Below, in pieces: positions 1 to 9,549 of a stretch of DNA of 64,000 bases. Source of the stretch: Mesopusillimonas faecipullorum. GTDB lineage: Bacteria > Pseudomonadota > Gammaproteobacteria > Burkholderiales > Burkholderiaceae_B. Positions within the stretch are counted from its first letter, which is position 1, and each line of letters begins with the position of its first letter. The position numbers were made by a program, and so were the translations under genes. Location: assembly GCF_020539505.1 (NCBI RefSeq), contig NZ_JACDXW010000005.1, positions 124,001 to 188,000 on the forward strand, given 5' to 3'. The notes under the pieces are model-generated. The model worked only from the letters and a program-made list of their open reading frames with translations. It did not search any database and was not told the DNA's origin.

Positions 1-47
1 GCTTAACCGTTGCTCGTTCCTTTACGACGAGCCGCAAAGGATACCTG

Positions 48-1574
48 ATGTCGTTTGAAGCTCTGGGGCTAGACCCTGTCATTCTGTCCGCCTTGCAAGA
101 AGCCGGATTCAAACAACCCACCACCGTACAAGAGCAAGCCATTCCAGCTGCGCTGGCCGGCCATGACCTGATGGTCAGCGCCCAGACCGGTAGCGGCAAG
201 ACCGCTGCTTTTATGCTGCCTGCGTTGCAACGCATCGTTCACCGCTCTGCCAACAAGGGTAAGGGCGTACAGATTCTGGTGCTGACCCCCACTCGCGAAC
301 TGGCCATGCAAATCAGCGACGCCACCCGCAGCTATGGCGCGGGCATGACCGGTTTGCGCTCGGCCACCGTGGTTGGCGGCGTGCCTTACGGCGCTCAACT
401 GAAGGCGCTGAGCCGCCGCGTTGACGTGCTGGTAGCCACGCCGGGCCGCCTCATCGATCACCTGAAAGCCAAGCGCGTTGACTTGTCCGGCCTGCAAGTG
501 CTGGTGCTGGACGAAGCCGACCGCATGCTGGACATGGGTTTCATCGAAGACATGGAAACCATCGTCGCCGCTACGCCTAATACGCGTCAGACCCTGTTGT
601 TCTCGGCAACACTGGATAACTCCATTGCCCGTTTGGCCCGCGACATGTTGCGCGACCCTCAGCGCATAGACGTGATGGGCGCCAAGAACAAGCACGAGAA
701 CATCACGCAAAGCCTGCTGTACGCCGACAACGAGCATCACAAGATGCAATTGTTGAACCACCTGCTGCGCGACACCAGCCTGGATCAGGCCATCGTGTTC
801 ACCGCCACCAAGCGCGGCGCCGATCAACTGGCAGGCCAATTATCAGAGCAAGGTTTCCCGGCAGCCCCCCTGCATGGTGACATGAACCAGCGCCAACGCA
901 CGCGTACGCTGGATCAACTGCATCGCCGCCGCCTGCGCATTCTGGTGGCGACCGATGTCGCCGCACGCGGCATCGACGTACCCGGCATCAGTCACGCCAT
1001 CAACTACGATCTGCCCATGCAGCCCGAAGACTACACCCACCGCATCGGGCGTACCGGGCGTGCGGGTAATCATGGCTCGGCCTTCACCTTGGCCACGCAT
1101 ACCGAGCGCCATAAAATCAAACGCTTGGAACGCTTCTTAGGTCAACCCATTCCCTCGCAGATCATCGAAGGCTTGGAGCCCCGCAAAATGGAAGCTGCCA
1201 AGCCCGCACGCAAGCGCCCCAACGGTGCAGGCGGTGGCGCCAAACGCAGCTTCGGTGACAAGCCCGGCTACGAAGGCAGACGCAGCTTTGGCGACAAGCC
1301 TGGCTACGAAGGCAAACGCAGCTTTGGTGATAAGCCTGGTTTCGAAGGCAAGCGCAGCTTCGGTGACAAGCCCGGTTTCGAAGGCAAGCGCAGCTTTGGT
1401 GATAAGCCTGGCTACGAAGGCAAACGCAGCTTCGGTGACAAGCCTGGCTACGAAGGCAAGCGTAGCTTTGAAGGCCGCCCAGGCAGGCCCGCAGGCGCCG
1501 GCCCCCGTGGCGCGGGCAGCAGCTACGGCAAACCCGCGGGCAAGCCTGGCCGCTTCGCCGACCGCAGCAACTAA
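48..1574 (+). CDS. rhlE: DEAD-box ATP-dependent RNA helicase, RhlE type
   Basis: This 508-residue protein should unwind RNA duplexes using ATP, in ribosome assembly or RNA turnover. All core motifs are visible: the Q-motif region (residues 3-30), AQTGSGKT (45-52), PTRELA (81-86), DEAD (155-158), SAT (186-188), ARGID (306-310) and HRIGRTGR (331-338). After about residue 385 comes a basic low-complexity tail with six 12-residue repeats, typical of auxiliary RNA-binding tails in RhlE proteins. The start follows a short leader with an AAAGGA ribosome site. A hairpin terminator lies 107 bases after the stop, so it is probably monocistronic. The family is certain; the rhlE subtype is likely. Confidence 0.93.
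   Translation: MSFEALGLDPVILSALQEAGFKQPTTVQEQAIPAALAGHDLMVSAQTGSGKTAAFMLPALQRIVHRSANKGKGVQILVLTPTRELAMQISDATRSYGAGMTGLRSATVVGGVPYGAQLKALSRRVDVLVATPGRLIDHLKAKRVDLSGLQVLVLDEADRMLDMGFIEDMETIVAATPNTRQTLLFSATLDNSIARLARDMLRDPQRIDVMGAKNKHENITQSLLYADNEHHKMQLLNHLLRDTSLDQAIVFTATKRGADQLAGQLSEQGFPAAPLHGDMNQRQRTRTLDQLHRRRLRILVATDVAARGIDVPGISHAINYDLPMQPEDYTHRIGRTGRAGNHGSAFTLATHTERHKIKRLERFLGQPIPSQIIEGLEPRKMEAAKPARKRPNGAGGGAKRSFGDKPGYEGRRSFGDKPGYEGKRSFGDKPGFEGKRSFGDKPGFEGKRSFGDKPGYEGKRSFGDKPGYEGKRSFEGRPGRPAGAGPRGAGSSYGKPAGKPGRFADRSN
1245..1460 (+). repeat. Six in-frame 36-bp tandem repeats in the helicase tail
   Basis: Six copies of a 36-bp unit begin at 1245, 1281, 1317, 1353, 1389 and 1425, with a partial seventh at 1461. 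Each encodes RSFGDKPG(Y/F)EG(K/R), residues 400-471. Third positions vary between copies (GGT/GGC, AAG/AAA), so the repeat is not a very recent slippage product, but copy number could still vary between strains. The unit is basic with an aromatic residue every 12 residues, as in RGG-like RNA-binding tails. Confidence 0.95.
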
Positions 1575-1623
1575 ACACTTATTGCAAACACCTGCGGCGC
1601 CCAGCGCCGTGGAGTAGCGCTTT

Positions 1624-1670
1624 TAGCCATTTTCCGTTCGCTGTTACCACGAGCGCACGAAAATCGGCTA
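1624..1670. repeat. Imperfect 19-nt inverted repeat, 9-nt loop
   Basis: The arm at 1624-1642 (starts TAGCCATTTTCC) pairs imperfectly with 1652-1670 (ends AAAATCGGCTA). One base is bulged and there are two mismatches. It lies between the helicase stop and a separate terminator hairpin, so it is not the terminator itself. It could be a REP-like extragenic element or a processing or stability structure in the 3' untranslated region. No function can be assigned. Confidence 0.5.
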
Positions 1671-1680
1671 CCGTATGCCA

Positions 1681-1716
1681 ATGCGCCCGCCTTAAAACGG
1701 GCGCATGTCTATTTTT
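1681..1716 (+). terminator. Rho-independent terminator of the helicase gene
   Basis: A perfect 9-bp stem, ATGCGCCCG (1681-1689) with CGGGCGCAT (1698-1706), has an 8-base loop and is followed by GTCTATTTTT. It sits 107 bases after the helicase stop and before the next small gene. Confidence 0.75.
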
Positions 1717-1748
1717 GGCATCCCTTTCTTGTGTTATCTCATCCAGAC

Positions 1749-1964
1749 ATGGCCGTCTTGCGTAAACTTGCCGACCGTCTACAGCCCATCACCCGACCGC
1801 TGTTGCAACTGGCTTCCCGCCCACTGATGTTCGCCGCTACGCTGACGATACCGGCGTGGTTCATTCTGGATAATTTCGTTATTGCGCTCATTGTCAGCTT
1901 GCTTCTGGCCTTTTTTGCTGCAATGCTGCGTACACTCTGGCTTTTACGTCGTCATTCAAAATAG
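1749..1964 (+). CDS. Small two-helix membrane protein, unknown function
   Basis: About 71 residues from the ATG; a GTG six codons upstream at 1731 is an alternative start. A basic N-terminus is followed by two hydrophobic stretches (about residues 24-40 and 44-62) and a basic end, RRHSK, so it is probably a small inner-membrane protein with both ends in the cytoplasm. The stop is 3 bases before the MidA-like start, which suggests co-transcription and coupled translation. No family is recognised. The close spacing and clean codon use argue that it is real. Confidence 0.6.
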   Translation: MAVLRKLADRLQPITRPLLQLASRPLMFAATLTIPAWFILDNFVIALIVSLLLAFFAAMLRTLWLLRRHSK

Positions 1965-1967
1965 CCC

Positions 1968-3179
1968 ATGTCTCACAGAGCCGCGCCCAACGCCCTGACG
2001 CCCACACCAGACGAGTACGAACACCTGCAAGCCGTACAGACAAGCCTGGCACAACAAGTCCGCGAACGCGACGGCTTCATGCCTTTTGACGACTGGATGG
2101 CTCACGCGCTGTATGCGCCGGGCCAGGGCTATTACGCCGTGGGAACCAGCAAGCTAGGCGCACAAGTCGGCACAGGCGACTTCACTACCGCCCCAGAAAT
2201 GACCCCCCTGTTTGGGCAAGCGCTGGCCGGGCAGGTAGCGCAAATACTGGCGGGCAGCCAATCCGACGAGATCCTGGAGTTTGGCGCCGGCACCGGCGCC
2301 TTGGCCGCCGCATTGATCCCCGCACTCAGGTTATTGGGCATAGAACCCCGCTATCGTATTTTGGAAGTCTCCGCCGACTTACGCCTACGCCAACAAAACA
2401 AGTTGGAAGCACTACAGGCCGACATACTATGGCTGGATGCGCTACCCGAAGCCTTCGAGGGCTGCGTGCTGGCCAATGAGGTTCTGGACGCCATGCCTGT
2501 CACCCTGTTCCGCTGGGATGAGGACGGCCAGTTGAACGAAGTCGGCGTCACGCTCGCCCAGCCCGACGAAATACGTTTCGCCCCCGATCTCCCCCCTAGC
2601 CCCTTCCAATTTACGGAACGCGCTGCTGACGGACATTTAATAGACAGCATCAGTCGTCGTATGCCCCCGCTACCCGCTTACCGCTCCGAAGTCAATTTTC
2701 AGGCGGAAAGCTGGGTGCGGCAGATGGGCAGCTGGCTGCGCAAGGGCGCAGCCTTGCTGATCGACTACGGCTTTCCACAACACGAGTACTATCATCCCCA
2801 GCGCATGGAGGGCACCTTGATGTGCCACTTCCGCCATCATGCCCACGCACACCCGCTGGTATTGGCAGGGCTGCAAGACATCACCGCGCACGTGGACTTC
2901 ACCGCCATGGCTCAGGCCGCGCAAGACGGGGGGCTGGAGGTCTTGGGCTATACCTCGCAAGCGCGCTTTCTGATGAACGCGGGCCTGACCGAACTGCTCA
3001 CCCAGATAGACCCTTCGGATACGGCGGCTTACAGCCGTATGATCGGGCCCGTGCAACGCCTGCTGTCCGAGGCGGAAATGGGCGAGCTGTTCAAGGTGAT
3101 GGCTATTGGGCGCGGTATCTCTGCGCCTCTCATGGGCTTTTTGCGCGGCGACCGTCGCGCACGACTGGAACACGTCTGA
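1968..3179 (+). CDS. SAM-dependent methyltransferase, MidA/NDUFAF7 (DUF185) family
   Basis: A 403-residue Rossmann-fold methyltransferase. The SAM-binding loop is ILEFGAGTGALAAAL (about residues 101-115), and the family motif LANEVLDAMPV follows around residue 168. IDYGF near residue 265 is also typical of the family. The eukaryotic homologue NDUFAF7 methylates an arginine of a complex I subunit; the bacterial substrate is not settled, so the role here is by homology. The length fits the family. It directly follows the small membrane protein and precedes a DMT exporter by 10 bases. Confidence 0.85.
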   Translation: MSHRAAPNALTPTPDEYEHLQAVQTSLAQQVRERDGFMPFDDWMAHALYAPGQGYYAVGTSKLGAQVGTGDFTTAPEMTPLFGQALAGQVAQILAGSQSDEILEFGAGTGALAAALIPALRLLGIEPRYRILEVSADLRLRQQNKLEALQADILWLDALPEAFEGCVLANEVLDAMPVTLFRWDEDGQLNEVGVTLAQPDEIRFAPDLPPSPFQFTERAADGHLIDSISRRMPPLPAYRSEVNFQAESWVRQMGSWLRKGAALLIDYGFPQHEYYHPQRMEGTLMCHFRHHAHAHPLVLAGLQDITAHVDFTAMAQAAQDGGLEVLGYTSQARFLMNAGLTELLTQIDPSDTAAYSRMIGPVQRLLSEAEMGELFKVMAIGRGISAPLMGFLRGDRRARLEHV

Positions 3180-3189
3180 AACAACACCG

Positions 3190-4125
3190 ATGACCATGAG
3201 TGCTTCATTGACTACCCGCAAAAACGTTGACGGCTTGGCCTTTGGCCTGATGGCAGTGCTGTGCCTGTCTTGGGCCTTTCAACAAATTGCCCTGAAAGTT
3301 GCCGCCGTCGACGTGTCACCGGTTTTGCAAATCTGTTTGCGCTCGGCCATTGCCGCAGCGCTGGTGGTTGCTACCATGGCCTGGCGGCGCGAGCCCTTGA
3401 ATCTGGCAGACGGTTCCTGGCGACCAGGCATCGTGGTGGGCGTACTCTTTGCCGCAGAGTTTCTGTTCCTGGGCGAAGCCTTGCGCTTTACCACGGCGTC
3501 GCATGTTGCCGTGCTGATATACAGCGCGCCTATTTTCGCGGCCATAGGCCTGCATTGGCGCCTGCCTGAAGAGCGCTTGACGCGACTGCAATGGGTAGGC
3601 ATTGCTTTGGCCTTCACAGGCATCGCCGTCGCGATTCTAGGTGCCAAGCCTAGAGGCCCCACACCGGCTGCCCCCAATATGCTGCTGGGTGATGTATTGG
3701 CACTGATAGGCGGCCTGTTATGGGGCGCCACCACCGTCGTCATACGCTGCACCCGTCTGGCCAAAACCTCGGCTACCAAAACGCTGCTCTATCAACTGAT
3801 CGCGGCAATCATCATCCTGGCCATTGCCGCCGGCGCGCTGGGTCAACTGTCGTTTCGTTCTACGCCATTGGCTTGGGGTAGCGTGCTTTTTCAGGGCATC
3901 GTTATGTCTTTCGGCACGCTGCTGGCTTGGTTCTGGATGCTGCGCATATACCAGGCCTCTAGTCTAGGCGTGTTCTCGTTCATGACGCCTTTGTTCGGCA
4001 TAGTCTTAGGGGCTTGGCTGCTGGACGACCCCATGGACCCCAGCTTTCTCTTGGGTTCGGCCTTGGTGGTAGTGGGCATTACCCTGGTCAGCAGCCGCGG
4101 ATGGTTCAACCGCAAGCACGCATAA
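3190..4125 (+). CDS. DMT-superfamily (EamA) metabolite exporter
   Basis: About 311 residues with roughly ten hydrophobic segments in two EamA repeats (residues about 15-145 and 160-300), the layout of drug/metabolite transporters that export amino acids or other small metabolites across the inner membrane. The open frame extends upstream to 3106 inside the methyltransferase gene, but the ATG at 3190, 10 bases after that stop, fits the family's N-terminus. The last 20 bases overlap the end of the convergent CCA-adding enzyme gene. Substrate unknown. Confidence 0.85.
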   Translation: MTMSASLTTRKNVDGLAFGLMAVLCLSWAFQQIALKVAAVDVSPVLQICLRSAIAAALVVATMAWRREPLNLADGSWRPGIVVGVLFAAEFLFLGEALRFTTASHVAVLIYSAPIFAAIGLHWRLPEERLTRLQWVGIALAFTGIAVAILGAKPRGPTPAAPNMLLGDVLALIGGLLWGATTVVIRCTRLAKTSATKTLLYQLIAAIIILAIAAGALGQLSFRSTPLAWGSVLFQGIVMSFGTLLAWFWMLRIYQASSLGVFSFMTPLFGIVLGAWLLDDPMDPSFLLGSALVVVGITLVSSRGWFNRKHA

Positions 4126-5260
4126 GGGCTTCGCGCCTAGCCAGGCGTAAAGCCGCTTTGATTTGATCGGGCTTACCCCCTGCTGCCTTGGCCACCGCCC
4201 CCGCGTCGACACTGCGCACGGCGTCCAGGTGCCGCTGCCAACGCGCGACGTCTACCGGCAGTATGCAGACCGCAGCATTTAACAGGTCTAGCAAGCGCTG
4301 CGGTTTGCGCAGCCCGTCCATACGCTCGATGATGTCCAAACTGGTGTCCACCTCGTCGTCGTATTCCGCCAAGGCCTGCATCAATACCGGCAACAACTTG
4401 GCATAATCCACGCATTCGCTGGGTGCTCGTACATGACGGCCCAGCTGTTCTGGTGAGGGTGTTTTGTGACAAAGCAAGGCAAAGCGCTGGGCCAGACTTA
4501 AATGCGCTTGCACCGCACAATGCAGCTGCGCAGCGATTTCCGTATCGAACACCAAATCGGGCATCACTCTTTCGAGCGCACCGGTTTGCGCCAGCACTTC
4601 GAACATGCGTGCGGGCCGCTCGGTCATCAAACCTTTCACCACTTCCTGCCAGACACGCTCTGGCACCAGCGCATCCACCTCACCGTCTTGCACCAATCTG
4701 CGCGCCAAGGCCAGGGTTTCAGGGGCAATGGAAAAGTCGTGAAAGCGTGCCGCAAAGCGGGCCAAGCGCAGCAAGCGTACGGGGTCTTCGCAAAAAGCTT
4801 CGCCTACATGCCTGAGCACCCGCGCCTTCACATCGTCGCAACCGTTGAGCGGATCGATAATGCGGCCATCGGCGGCCTGCGCAATCGCATTGACAGTCAA
4901 GTCGCGCCGCTGCAGGTCTTGCTCTAGCGTGACATCGGTACCGGTGTGGAAGGTAAAGCCTTTGTAGCCACGCCCAGATTTACGCTCGGTACGTGCCAAG
5001 GCATATTCTTCTTTGCTGCGAGGATGAAGAAAAACGGGAAAGTCGCCGCCCACGGGGATGAAACCACGTTCGGCCATCTGCTCGGGGGTCGCCCCCACCA
5101 CCACCCAGTCGCGGTCACCCGCAGGCCGCCCCAGCAAGGCATCGCGCACTGCGCCACCCACGATATAAACATCCAGGCCCTGCAGGGCGGGGTCTTGCCC
5201 CTTGGCCCCCTGCAAACCCTGGGGGTTGGCAGAAGGAGCGGTATGAGGCAAGGCGCTCAA
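4106..5260 (-). CDS. cca: CCA tRNA nucleotidyltransferase
   Basis: 384 residues. It adds or repairs the 3' CCA end of tRNAs. The nucleotidyltransferase head is clear: [14 protein letters not shown] (31-44), catalytic GDRDW with Asp49 and Asp51, and [10 protein letters not shown] near 118-127, followed by the helical RNA-binding body. It is shorter than the 412-residue E. coli enzyme, and no complete HD phosphohydrolase motif was found in the tail, so this is probably a short class II form. The start overlaps the stop of the upstream transglycosylase gene (ATGA), implying translational coupling. Confidence 0.92.
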   Translation of the reverse strand: MSALPHTAPSANPQGLQGAKGQDPALQGLDVYIVGGAVRDALLGRPAGDRDWVVVGATPEQMAERGFIPVGGDFPVFLHPRSKEEYALARTERKSGRGYKGFTFHTGTDVTLEQDLQRRDLTVNAIAQAADGRIIDPLNGCDDVKARVLRHVGEAFCEDPVRLLRLARFAARFHDFSIAPETLALARRLVQDGEVDALVPERVWQEVVKGLMTERPARMFEVLAQTGALERVMPDLVFDTEIAAQLHCAVQAHLSLAQRFALLCHKTPSPEQLGRHVRAPSECVDYAKLLPVLMQALAEYDDEVDTSLDIIERMDGLRKPQRLLDLLNAAVCILPVDVARWQRHLDAVRSVDAGAVAKAAGGKPDQIKAALRLARREALMRACG

Positions 5261-7257
5261 GGCAACGCCACCTGACGCGTAGGTCGGGGGGCAATGGTAC
5301 CCAGCCGCGCCTTAAGCGACTGCGGCTCACCCGTGAACTTTAGGGCATAGAACACCGTGTTGGCCAGCACATTCTTGACGTACAAACGCGTCTCGGTGAA
5401 AGGGATGGTTTCGGCAAAGATGGCGCCCTCGACCGGCCCAGCCAGCCTTGCGCGCCATTGCACGGGCCGGCCAGGCCCCGCGTTGTAGCCGGCAGTAGCC
5501 AGCACCTGTGAGCCGCCGAGGTCGTTAAGCACCATGCTGAGATAACTGGTGCCCAAGATGGTGTTGGTATCGAAGTCGTTGACAGACGAAGGCGTGAAGT
5601 CATTCATGCCTATTTTGCGCGCTACCCACTTGGCGGTAGCAGGCATCAGTTGCATCAGGCCCGACGCCCCCACACGAGAACGCGCATCCATGATGAAACG
5701 GGACTCTTGGCGAATCAGGCCATACACCCACGCGGGCTCAAGGCCAACCTCTTTGGCTTTGACACTGACGCGCCCCTCAAAGGGTGCGACAAATCGTTGG
5801 CTAACGTCGTTCTCGTTGCGGGCCAGTAAAGAGGTATTAATGACCCTATCGTAGATATGCTCTTGGCGCGCAAGTTCGGCGGCGGCACGCAGTTGGCGGT
5901 CATCCATGCCACGCAGGGTAAAAGCCCACACCGGCACAGCCTCGTTGCGAGCCCCCAGGTCGAACAGACGGATAGCGCGCTGCAAACCTTTGTTGGCCTG
6001 CGCCTCGGCCAATTCTGCTGGCGAGACGGGCGCAGGCACGGGCGGCAAGCTAAGCGCCATGCCTAATTCTTCGCGCGCCAGCAGGCCGTAGAAATCATCG
6101 GTGGCAGAAGTGGCAACGTACAGCTGGCGCGCTTCCTCTTGTTTGCCCAAGGCACTCAGCGCACGCGCTCTCCAGTACAGCCAGGCCGTTTCCTGCTGCT
6201 GGCGCGGGCTCATTTTGAGTATGGCCGCCTCGACACGTTTCCAATCGATTTTGGGCTCGCGCAACTCGGCACGGACTTCCCAGGCGTGGTTGTAATCGGT
6301 TTTGGCATCGGGCCCAGAGCGTCTGTACAGCTGAGCGGCCAGGTTATCGCCGTTAAGTACCGCCACCAAGCCCATTTGTGCCCACACCCACTGGCGGTCG
6401 GCCTCGGGAAGATGGCTGGCCCATCGCTTTTGGAAAGCCTCGGCCGACGCCTCGCGCTGCCCGCCACGCGCAGTGCGCGCCAAGGCAATGGCGACCAGTT
6501 CGCGCTGGGCAAGTGTTTTGGGGGGCTGCTGACCGGCCAGCCATTTTTCGGGGGCTTTCATCAGTGCGGCGTAATCGCGCATTTCGCGTGCGTCGAACAT
6601 CAATGCGGCCATGCGCTGCGCGTCGCCGGTGCGGTTGGCTTCCAGCATGGCACGCAGTTCCCATTGCAGGGCCGACCACCCCACCACGCCCTTGGCCAGG
6701 AACTCGTCCAGCATGGACCAGCACATACCCCCGGGCGAGAAGGTGCTCATGGCTTCTTCGCCACTGACCTTTTCACCTGTCATGTGGCGCGCCATAAGCA
6801 AGGCACAATTGATAGGCGCGTTGGTATATTGCACAGGCGCCAGTTGCAGGGCCTGGGCATAGTCACCCGCACGTACGGACGCCAGTATCCATTCGCCTTT
6901 AAGCCTGTCAACCAAGAAAGCGTCGTCGCGCCATTGGTCGAGATAGCTTTGCAGTTGGGCTTGGGGGACAGGTGTAGTGCCGGCTCGTAACTGCTGACGC
7001 ACCAGCCAGAACTGGGGGTAGGCCCCCACCAAGGGTTCTGCCGCCGCCTGCGGCACAAGCTTACGCAAGGCCTCCCACTGCTTTTTTTGCATGGCTTCGT
7101 GAGCGCTGGCGACCGCTTCGGAGCTGGCCGCCAAAGGCGCCTGCGCCGCCACGCCGCCACTCAACCCAGCCAGAATCACCAGGCCCGCGACCTTGTACCT
7201 CCAGCCGTAGGAAAGATTTCCGTTTTTCTGATACCGTTGCCCTTGAAACCCGAACAT
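5257..7257 (-). CDS. slt: Soluble lytic murein transglycosylase (Slt70-like)
   Basis: A periplasmic exo-lytic transglycosylase that cleaves peptidoglycan to anhydromuropeptides. About 666 residues from the ATG at 7257, with a signal sequence ([18 protein letters not shown]), a long alpha-solenoid of TPR-like helices, and a C-terminal SLT domain with the catalytic Glu in IRQESRF (Glu codon 5704-5706), then GLMQLMP and AGYNAGPGR. The frame extends to 7320, but that would run into the divergent folate gene; an ATG at 7287 is a further option. It is translationally coupled to cca downstream. Confidence 0.92.
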   Translation of the reverse strand: MFGFQGQRYQKNGNLSYGWRYKVAGLVILAGLSGGVAAQAPLAASSEAVASAHEAMQKKQWEALRKLVPQAAAEPLVGAYPQFWLVRQQLRAGTTPVPQAQLQSYLDQWRDDAFLVDRLKGEWILASVRAGDYAQALQLAPVQYTNAPINCALLMARHMTGEKVSGEEAMSTFSPGGMCWSMLDEFLAKGVVGWSALQWELRAMLEANRTGDAQRMAALMFDAREMRDYAALMKAPEKWLAGQQPPKTLAQRELVAIALARTARGGQREASAEAFQKRWASHLPEADRQWVWAQMGLVAVLNGDNLAAQLYRRSGPDAKTDYNHAWEVRAELREPKIDWKRVEAAILKMSPRQQQETAWLYWRARALSALGKQEEARQLYVATSATDDFYGLLAREELGMALSLPPVPAPVSPAELAEAQANKGLQRAIRLFDLGARNEAVPVWAFTLRGMDDRQLRAAAELARQEHIYDRVINTSLLARNENDVSQRFVAPFEGRVSVKAKEVGLEPAWVYGLIRQESRFIMDARSRVGASGLMQLMPATAKWVARKIGMNDFTPSSVNDFDTNTILGTSYLSMVLNDLGGSQVLATAGYNAGPGRPVQWRARLAGPVEGAIFAETIPFTETRLYVKNVLANTVFYALKFTGEPQSLKARLGTIAPRPTRQVALP

Positions 7258-7285
7258 CTTGGAAAGCCCCGCTCGCTGATCAACC

Positions 7286-7912
7286 ATGCCTGACAGTATA
7301 GAGAATAACGTCGCCGCCATCCGCGCTCAATTGAAACAACGCCGGGCCGATCAAGACCCGGTCGACATGCGGCGTGGTGCCCTGTTGATCCGGGGCCGCC
7401 TGTTTACCTGGCTGGCCACATACCGGCAAGCACGACACGACGCGGGTCTGCCCGTGCCCTCTCGCATCGCCGCGTTTTGGCCCTTGCCCTCCGAACCCGA
7501 TCTTGAGCCCTTATTGTTCCAGTGGGTCGAAGAAGAAGACTTAAGCATTTCGCTGCCGGTGGTCGACCGCGAAGACGGCGTGCTTTCATTCCGGACCTGG
7601 ACGCCCGACACCCCCATGCGCACCGGCGCCTTTGGCATCCAAGAGCCCCAGGGCCCTGAGGCTCCGCCACCCGATATCGTGCTGGTGCCTACCCTGGGTT
7701 TTACCCGGCAGGGCGACCGCGTGGGCTATGGCAAAGGCCATTACGACCGCACCCTGGCGCACCTCAAGGCTCAAGGCCACCCCTTTGTCACCCTGGGCGT
7801 AGCCTGGGCCTGCGGCGACCTCAGCGGGCAAGCCTACCGGCCTGCCCCGCACGATGTCCCGCTCGACTCCATTCTTACCGACAAGGGCTGGCCGGTGCCT
7901 GCCTTGGTCTGA
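7286..7912 (+). CDS. 5-formyltetrahydrofolate cyclo-ligase
   Basis: 208 residues. The enzyme converts 5-formyl-THF to 5,10-methenyl-THF with ATP. Family features are the N-terminal basic helix, the FWPLPSEPDLEPL segment (folate pocket) and the C-terminal signature LVPTLGFTRQGDRVGYGKGHYDR (split here as LVPTLGF and GYGKGHYDR). Homologues are called ygfA or MTHFS. The start is divergent from slt and the two 5' ends nearly touch, so their promoters must overlap coding sequence. No 6S RNA-like structure was recognised upstream, although ygfA follows ssrS in many proteobacteria. Confidence 0.9.
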   Translation: MPDSIENNVAAIRAQLKQRRADQDPVDMRRGALLIRGRLFTWLATYRQARHDAGLPVPSRIAAFWPLPSEPDLEPLLFQWVEEEDLSISLPVVDREDGVLSFRTWTPDTPMRTGAFGIQEPQGPEAPPPDIVLVPTLGFTRQGDRVGYGKGHYDRTLAHLKAQGHPFVTLGVAWACGDLSGQAYRPAPHDVPLDSILTDKGWPVPALV

Positions 7913-8033
7913 ACCTCAGTCTAAGCAGCGCTACAGCACCCGTGTTGTCAGCCCGTTAAAATGGGCGTACAGTGATTTCAAGATCCTGGCTCACGTAACT
8001 CATTGCCGGTTCTGCCGGCGAAATATCCGTACT

Positions 8034-8495
8034 ATGTTCGATATCCTGGTTTATCTGTTCGAAAACTACTACACCCCACAGTCGTGTCCCGACGCCGACG
8101 TGCTGGCCCATAAACTGGCCGCTGCGGGTTTCGAACATGAGGACATCAACGATGCGCTGGGCTGGCTGTATGGCTTGGCCCAAACCACCGAGCAATGCGT
8201 GCAATTGGCGCAAACCCCTCAGTCGGGCAGTTTGCGCGCCTACACCGACGACGAATACCGCAGGTTGGGCTCTGCCGCCATCGGTTTTATTACCTTCCTC
8301 GAAAGCTCCGGCGTTCTGCCGGCCGCCCTGCGCGAAATCCTTATCGATAGAGCCTTGGCCGTCAATGAATCTCCTATTACGCTAGAGAAAATCAAAATCA
8401 TCGCGCTGATGGTGCTCTGGAGCCAAGAGGCCGAGGTCGACCACCTAGTTCTCGAAGAGCTGCTCACAGACGATCGCCAAAGGCTGTCCCACTAA
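8034..8495 (+). CDS. smg: Smg family protein (DUF494)
   Basis: 153 residues from the ATG at 8034; the open frame runs to 7854, but the family begins with MFDILVYLFENY, which is seen here. It is an acidic, helical cytoplasmic protein of unknown biochemical role, usually encoded between dprA and a type IA topoisomerase gene in beta- and gammaproteobacteria. Here dprA is absent, and gluQ lies between smg and the topoisomerase III gene, so the usual neighbourhood is only partly kept. Confidence 0.88.
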   Translation: MFDILVYLFENYYTPQSCPDADVLAHKLAAAGFEHEDINDALGWLYGLAQTTEQCVQLAQTPQSGSLRAYTDDEYRRLGSAAIGFITFLESSGVLPAALREILIDRALAVNESPITLEKIKIIALMVLWSQEAEVDHLVLEELLTDDRQRLSH

Positions 8496-8546
8496 GCCAT
8501 TTCGCCACGCGGGTGCCGCTTTGTCCGTACACTCCGTCATGTGCCC

Positions 8547-9416
8547 ATGGTGACCGCTACGCCTGCCGCCTCTTATGTGGGGCGCTTTGCCCCCAGCCCC
8601 AGCGGGCCCTTGCACGATGGCTCGCTGGTCGCGGCAATGGCCAGTTACCTTGACGCCCGAGCCCACAATGGGCAGTGGCTGGTACGTATCGAAGACATCG
8701 ACACCCCGCGCGTGGCGCCCGGTGCCGACCGCATCATTCTGGGTCAGCTTCAGGCGCTAGGCATGCATTGGGATGCCGCACCTGTTTGGCAGTCTGCGCG
8801 CCTGCCGCATTATCAAGCCGTATTTGAATCACTCAAGACGCACGGGCAAGTCTACGGATGCGGCTGCACTCGCGCCGAAATCGGCCACAGCGCTTATCCC
8901 GGCACTTGCAAACAAGGGGTCCCGCCTGGCAGAGAAATACGCGCTTGGCGTTGGCGCGTGCCAGCCGGCATGGTTTACTTTGAAGACCGCTGGATGGGCC
9001 CCAGACAGCAGGACGTGGCTCGCGAAGTGGGGGATTTCATCATCCGCCGCGCAGACGGCTTGTTTGCCTACCAGTTCGTCGTCGTCATCGACGACATCCT
9101 TCAAGGCATCACCGATGTCGTGCGAGGCGCCGATCTGCTTGACTCCACGCCGCGCCAACACCTGCTGATGCGTCAACTGGCTGGGCGCCCGCCGCGCATG
9201 CTGCATGTCCCCCTGGTGATGGACGAGAACGGCAATAAGCTTTCCAAGCAGAACCACGCTAGCGCCTTGGACACGCTGCAACCCTTGCGCAGCCTGCGGC
9301 ATGCCTGGCAGCACCTGGGCATGCCTGAGCTGCCCCATGCCGCCAGCATCGACGCTTTCTGGCAAAACGCCACGGCGCAATGGGCCGCCAAACTCAATAT
9401 TTCCCAACGCGCTTGA
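8547..9416 (+). CDS. gluQ: Glutamyl-Q tRNA(Asp) synthetase
   Basis: About 289 residues (a GTG at 8541 is an alternative start). It attaches glutamate to queuosine at position 34 of tRNA(Asp). It is a truncated GluRS-like catalytic domain without the anticodon-binding part: [15 protein letters not shown] carries the HIGH-like motif, a zinc site is formed by the CGCT and PGTC region near residues 108-125, and KLSKQNHA is the KMSKS-like loop. The length matches YadB/GluQ and is far shorter than GluRS. Confidence 0.92.
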   Translation: MVTATPAASYVGRFAPSPSGPLHDGSLVAAMASYLDARAHNGQWLVRIEDIDTPRVAPGADRIILGQLQALGMHWDAAPVWQSARLPHYQAVFESLKTHGQVYGCGCTRAEIGHSAYPGTCKQGVPPGREIRAWRWRVPAGMVYFEDRWMGPRQQDVAREVGDFIIRRADGLFAYQFVVVIDDILQGITDVVRGADLLDSTPRQHLLMRQLAGRPPRMLHVPLVMDENGNKLSKQNHASALDTLQPLRSLRHAWQHLGMPELPHAASIDAFWQNATAQWAAKLNISQRA

Positions 9417-9482
9417 ACGCATGGTCACGGCTACATTTGATATATTGAGCCTCGGCGTGGACGGCTCTAGCACCTGTCCGAC

Positions 9483-9512
9483 TTGCATGGTAGGCCGCTA
9501 GGCTCGTATTAT
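9483..9512 (+). promoter_or_regulatory. Candidate sigma-70 promoter for topB
   Basis: TTGCAT (9483-9488) and TATTAT (9507-9512) are spaced by 18 bases, 38 bases before the topoisomerase III start. It lies in the 133-base gap after gluQ. Judged by eye only. Confidence 0.45.
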
Positions 9513-9549
9513 CCGCGCTATTGCTGCCAATCCCGGCCACTGGAATACC

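Noticed and set aside
1245-1460. Regular 36-bp repeats considered as a CRISPR array
   Set aside because: The units are directly adjacent with no spacers, in frame and translated as a coherent protein tail.
3106-3189. Upstream extension of the DMT exporter frame
   Set aside because: It overlaps the conserved end of the methyltransferase gene and adds non-family residues; the ATG at 3190 fits better.
6139-6990. Long rightward open frame (283 codons) opposite the transglycosylase gene
   Set aside because: It is the complement of a well-conserved gene in high-GC DNA, has no family match, and its residue makeup (Gly/His/Arg rich) is typical of antisense shadows.
7258-7320. Upstream extension of the transglycosylase into the folate gene
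   Set aside because: It would overlap the coding start of the divergent cyclo-ligase; the signal peptide is better placed from the ATG at 7257 (7287 remains possible).
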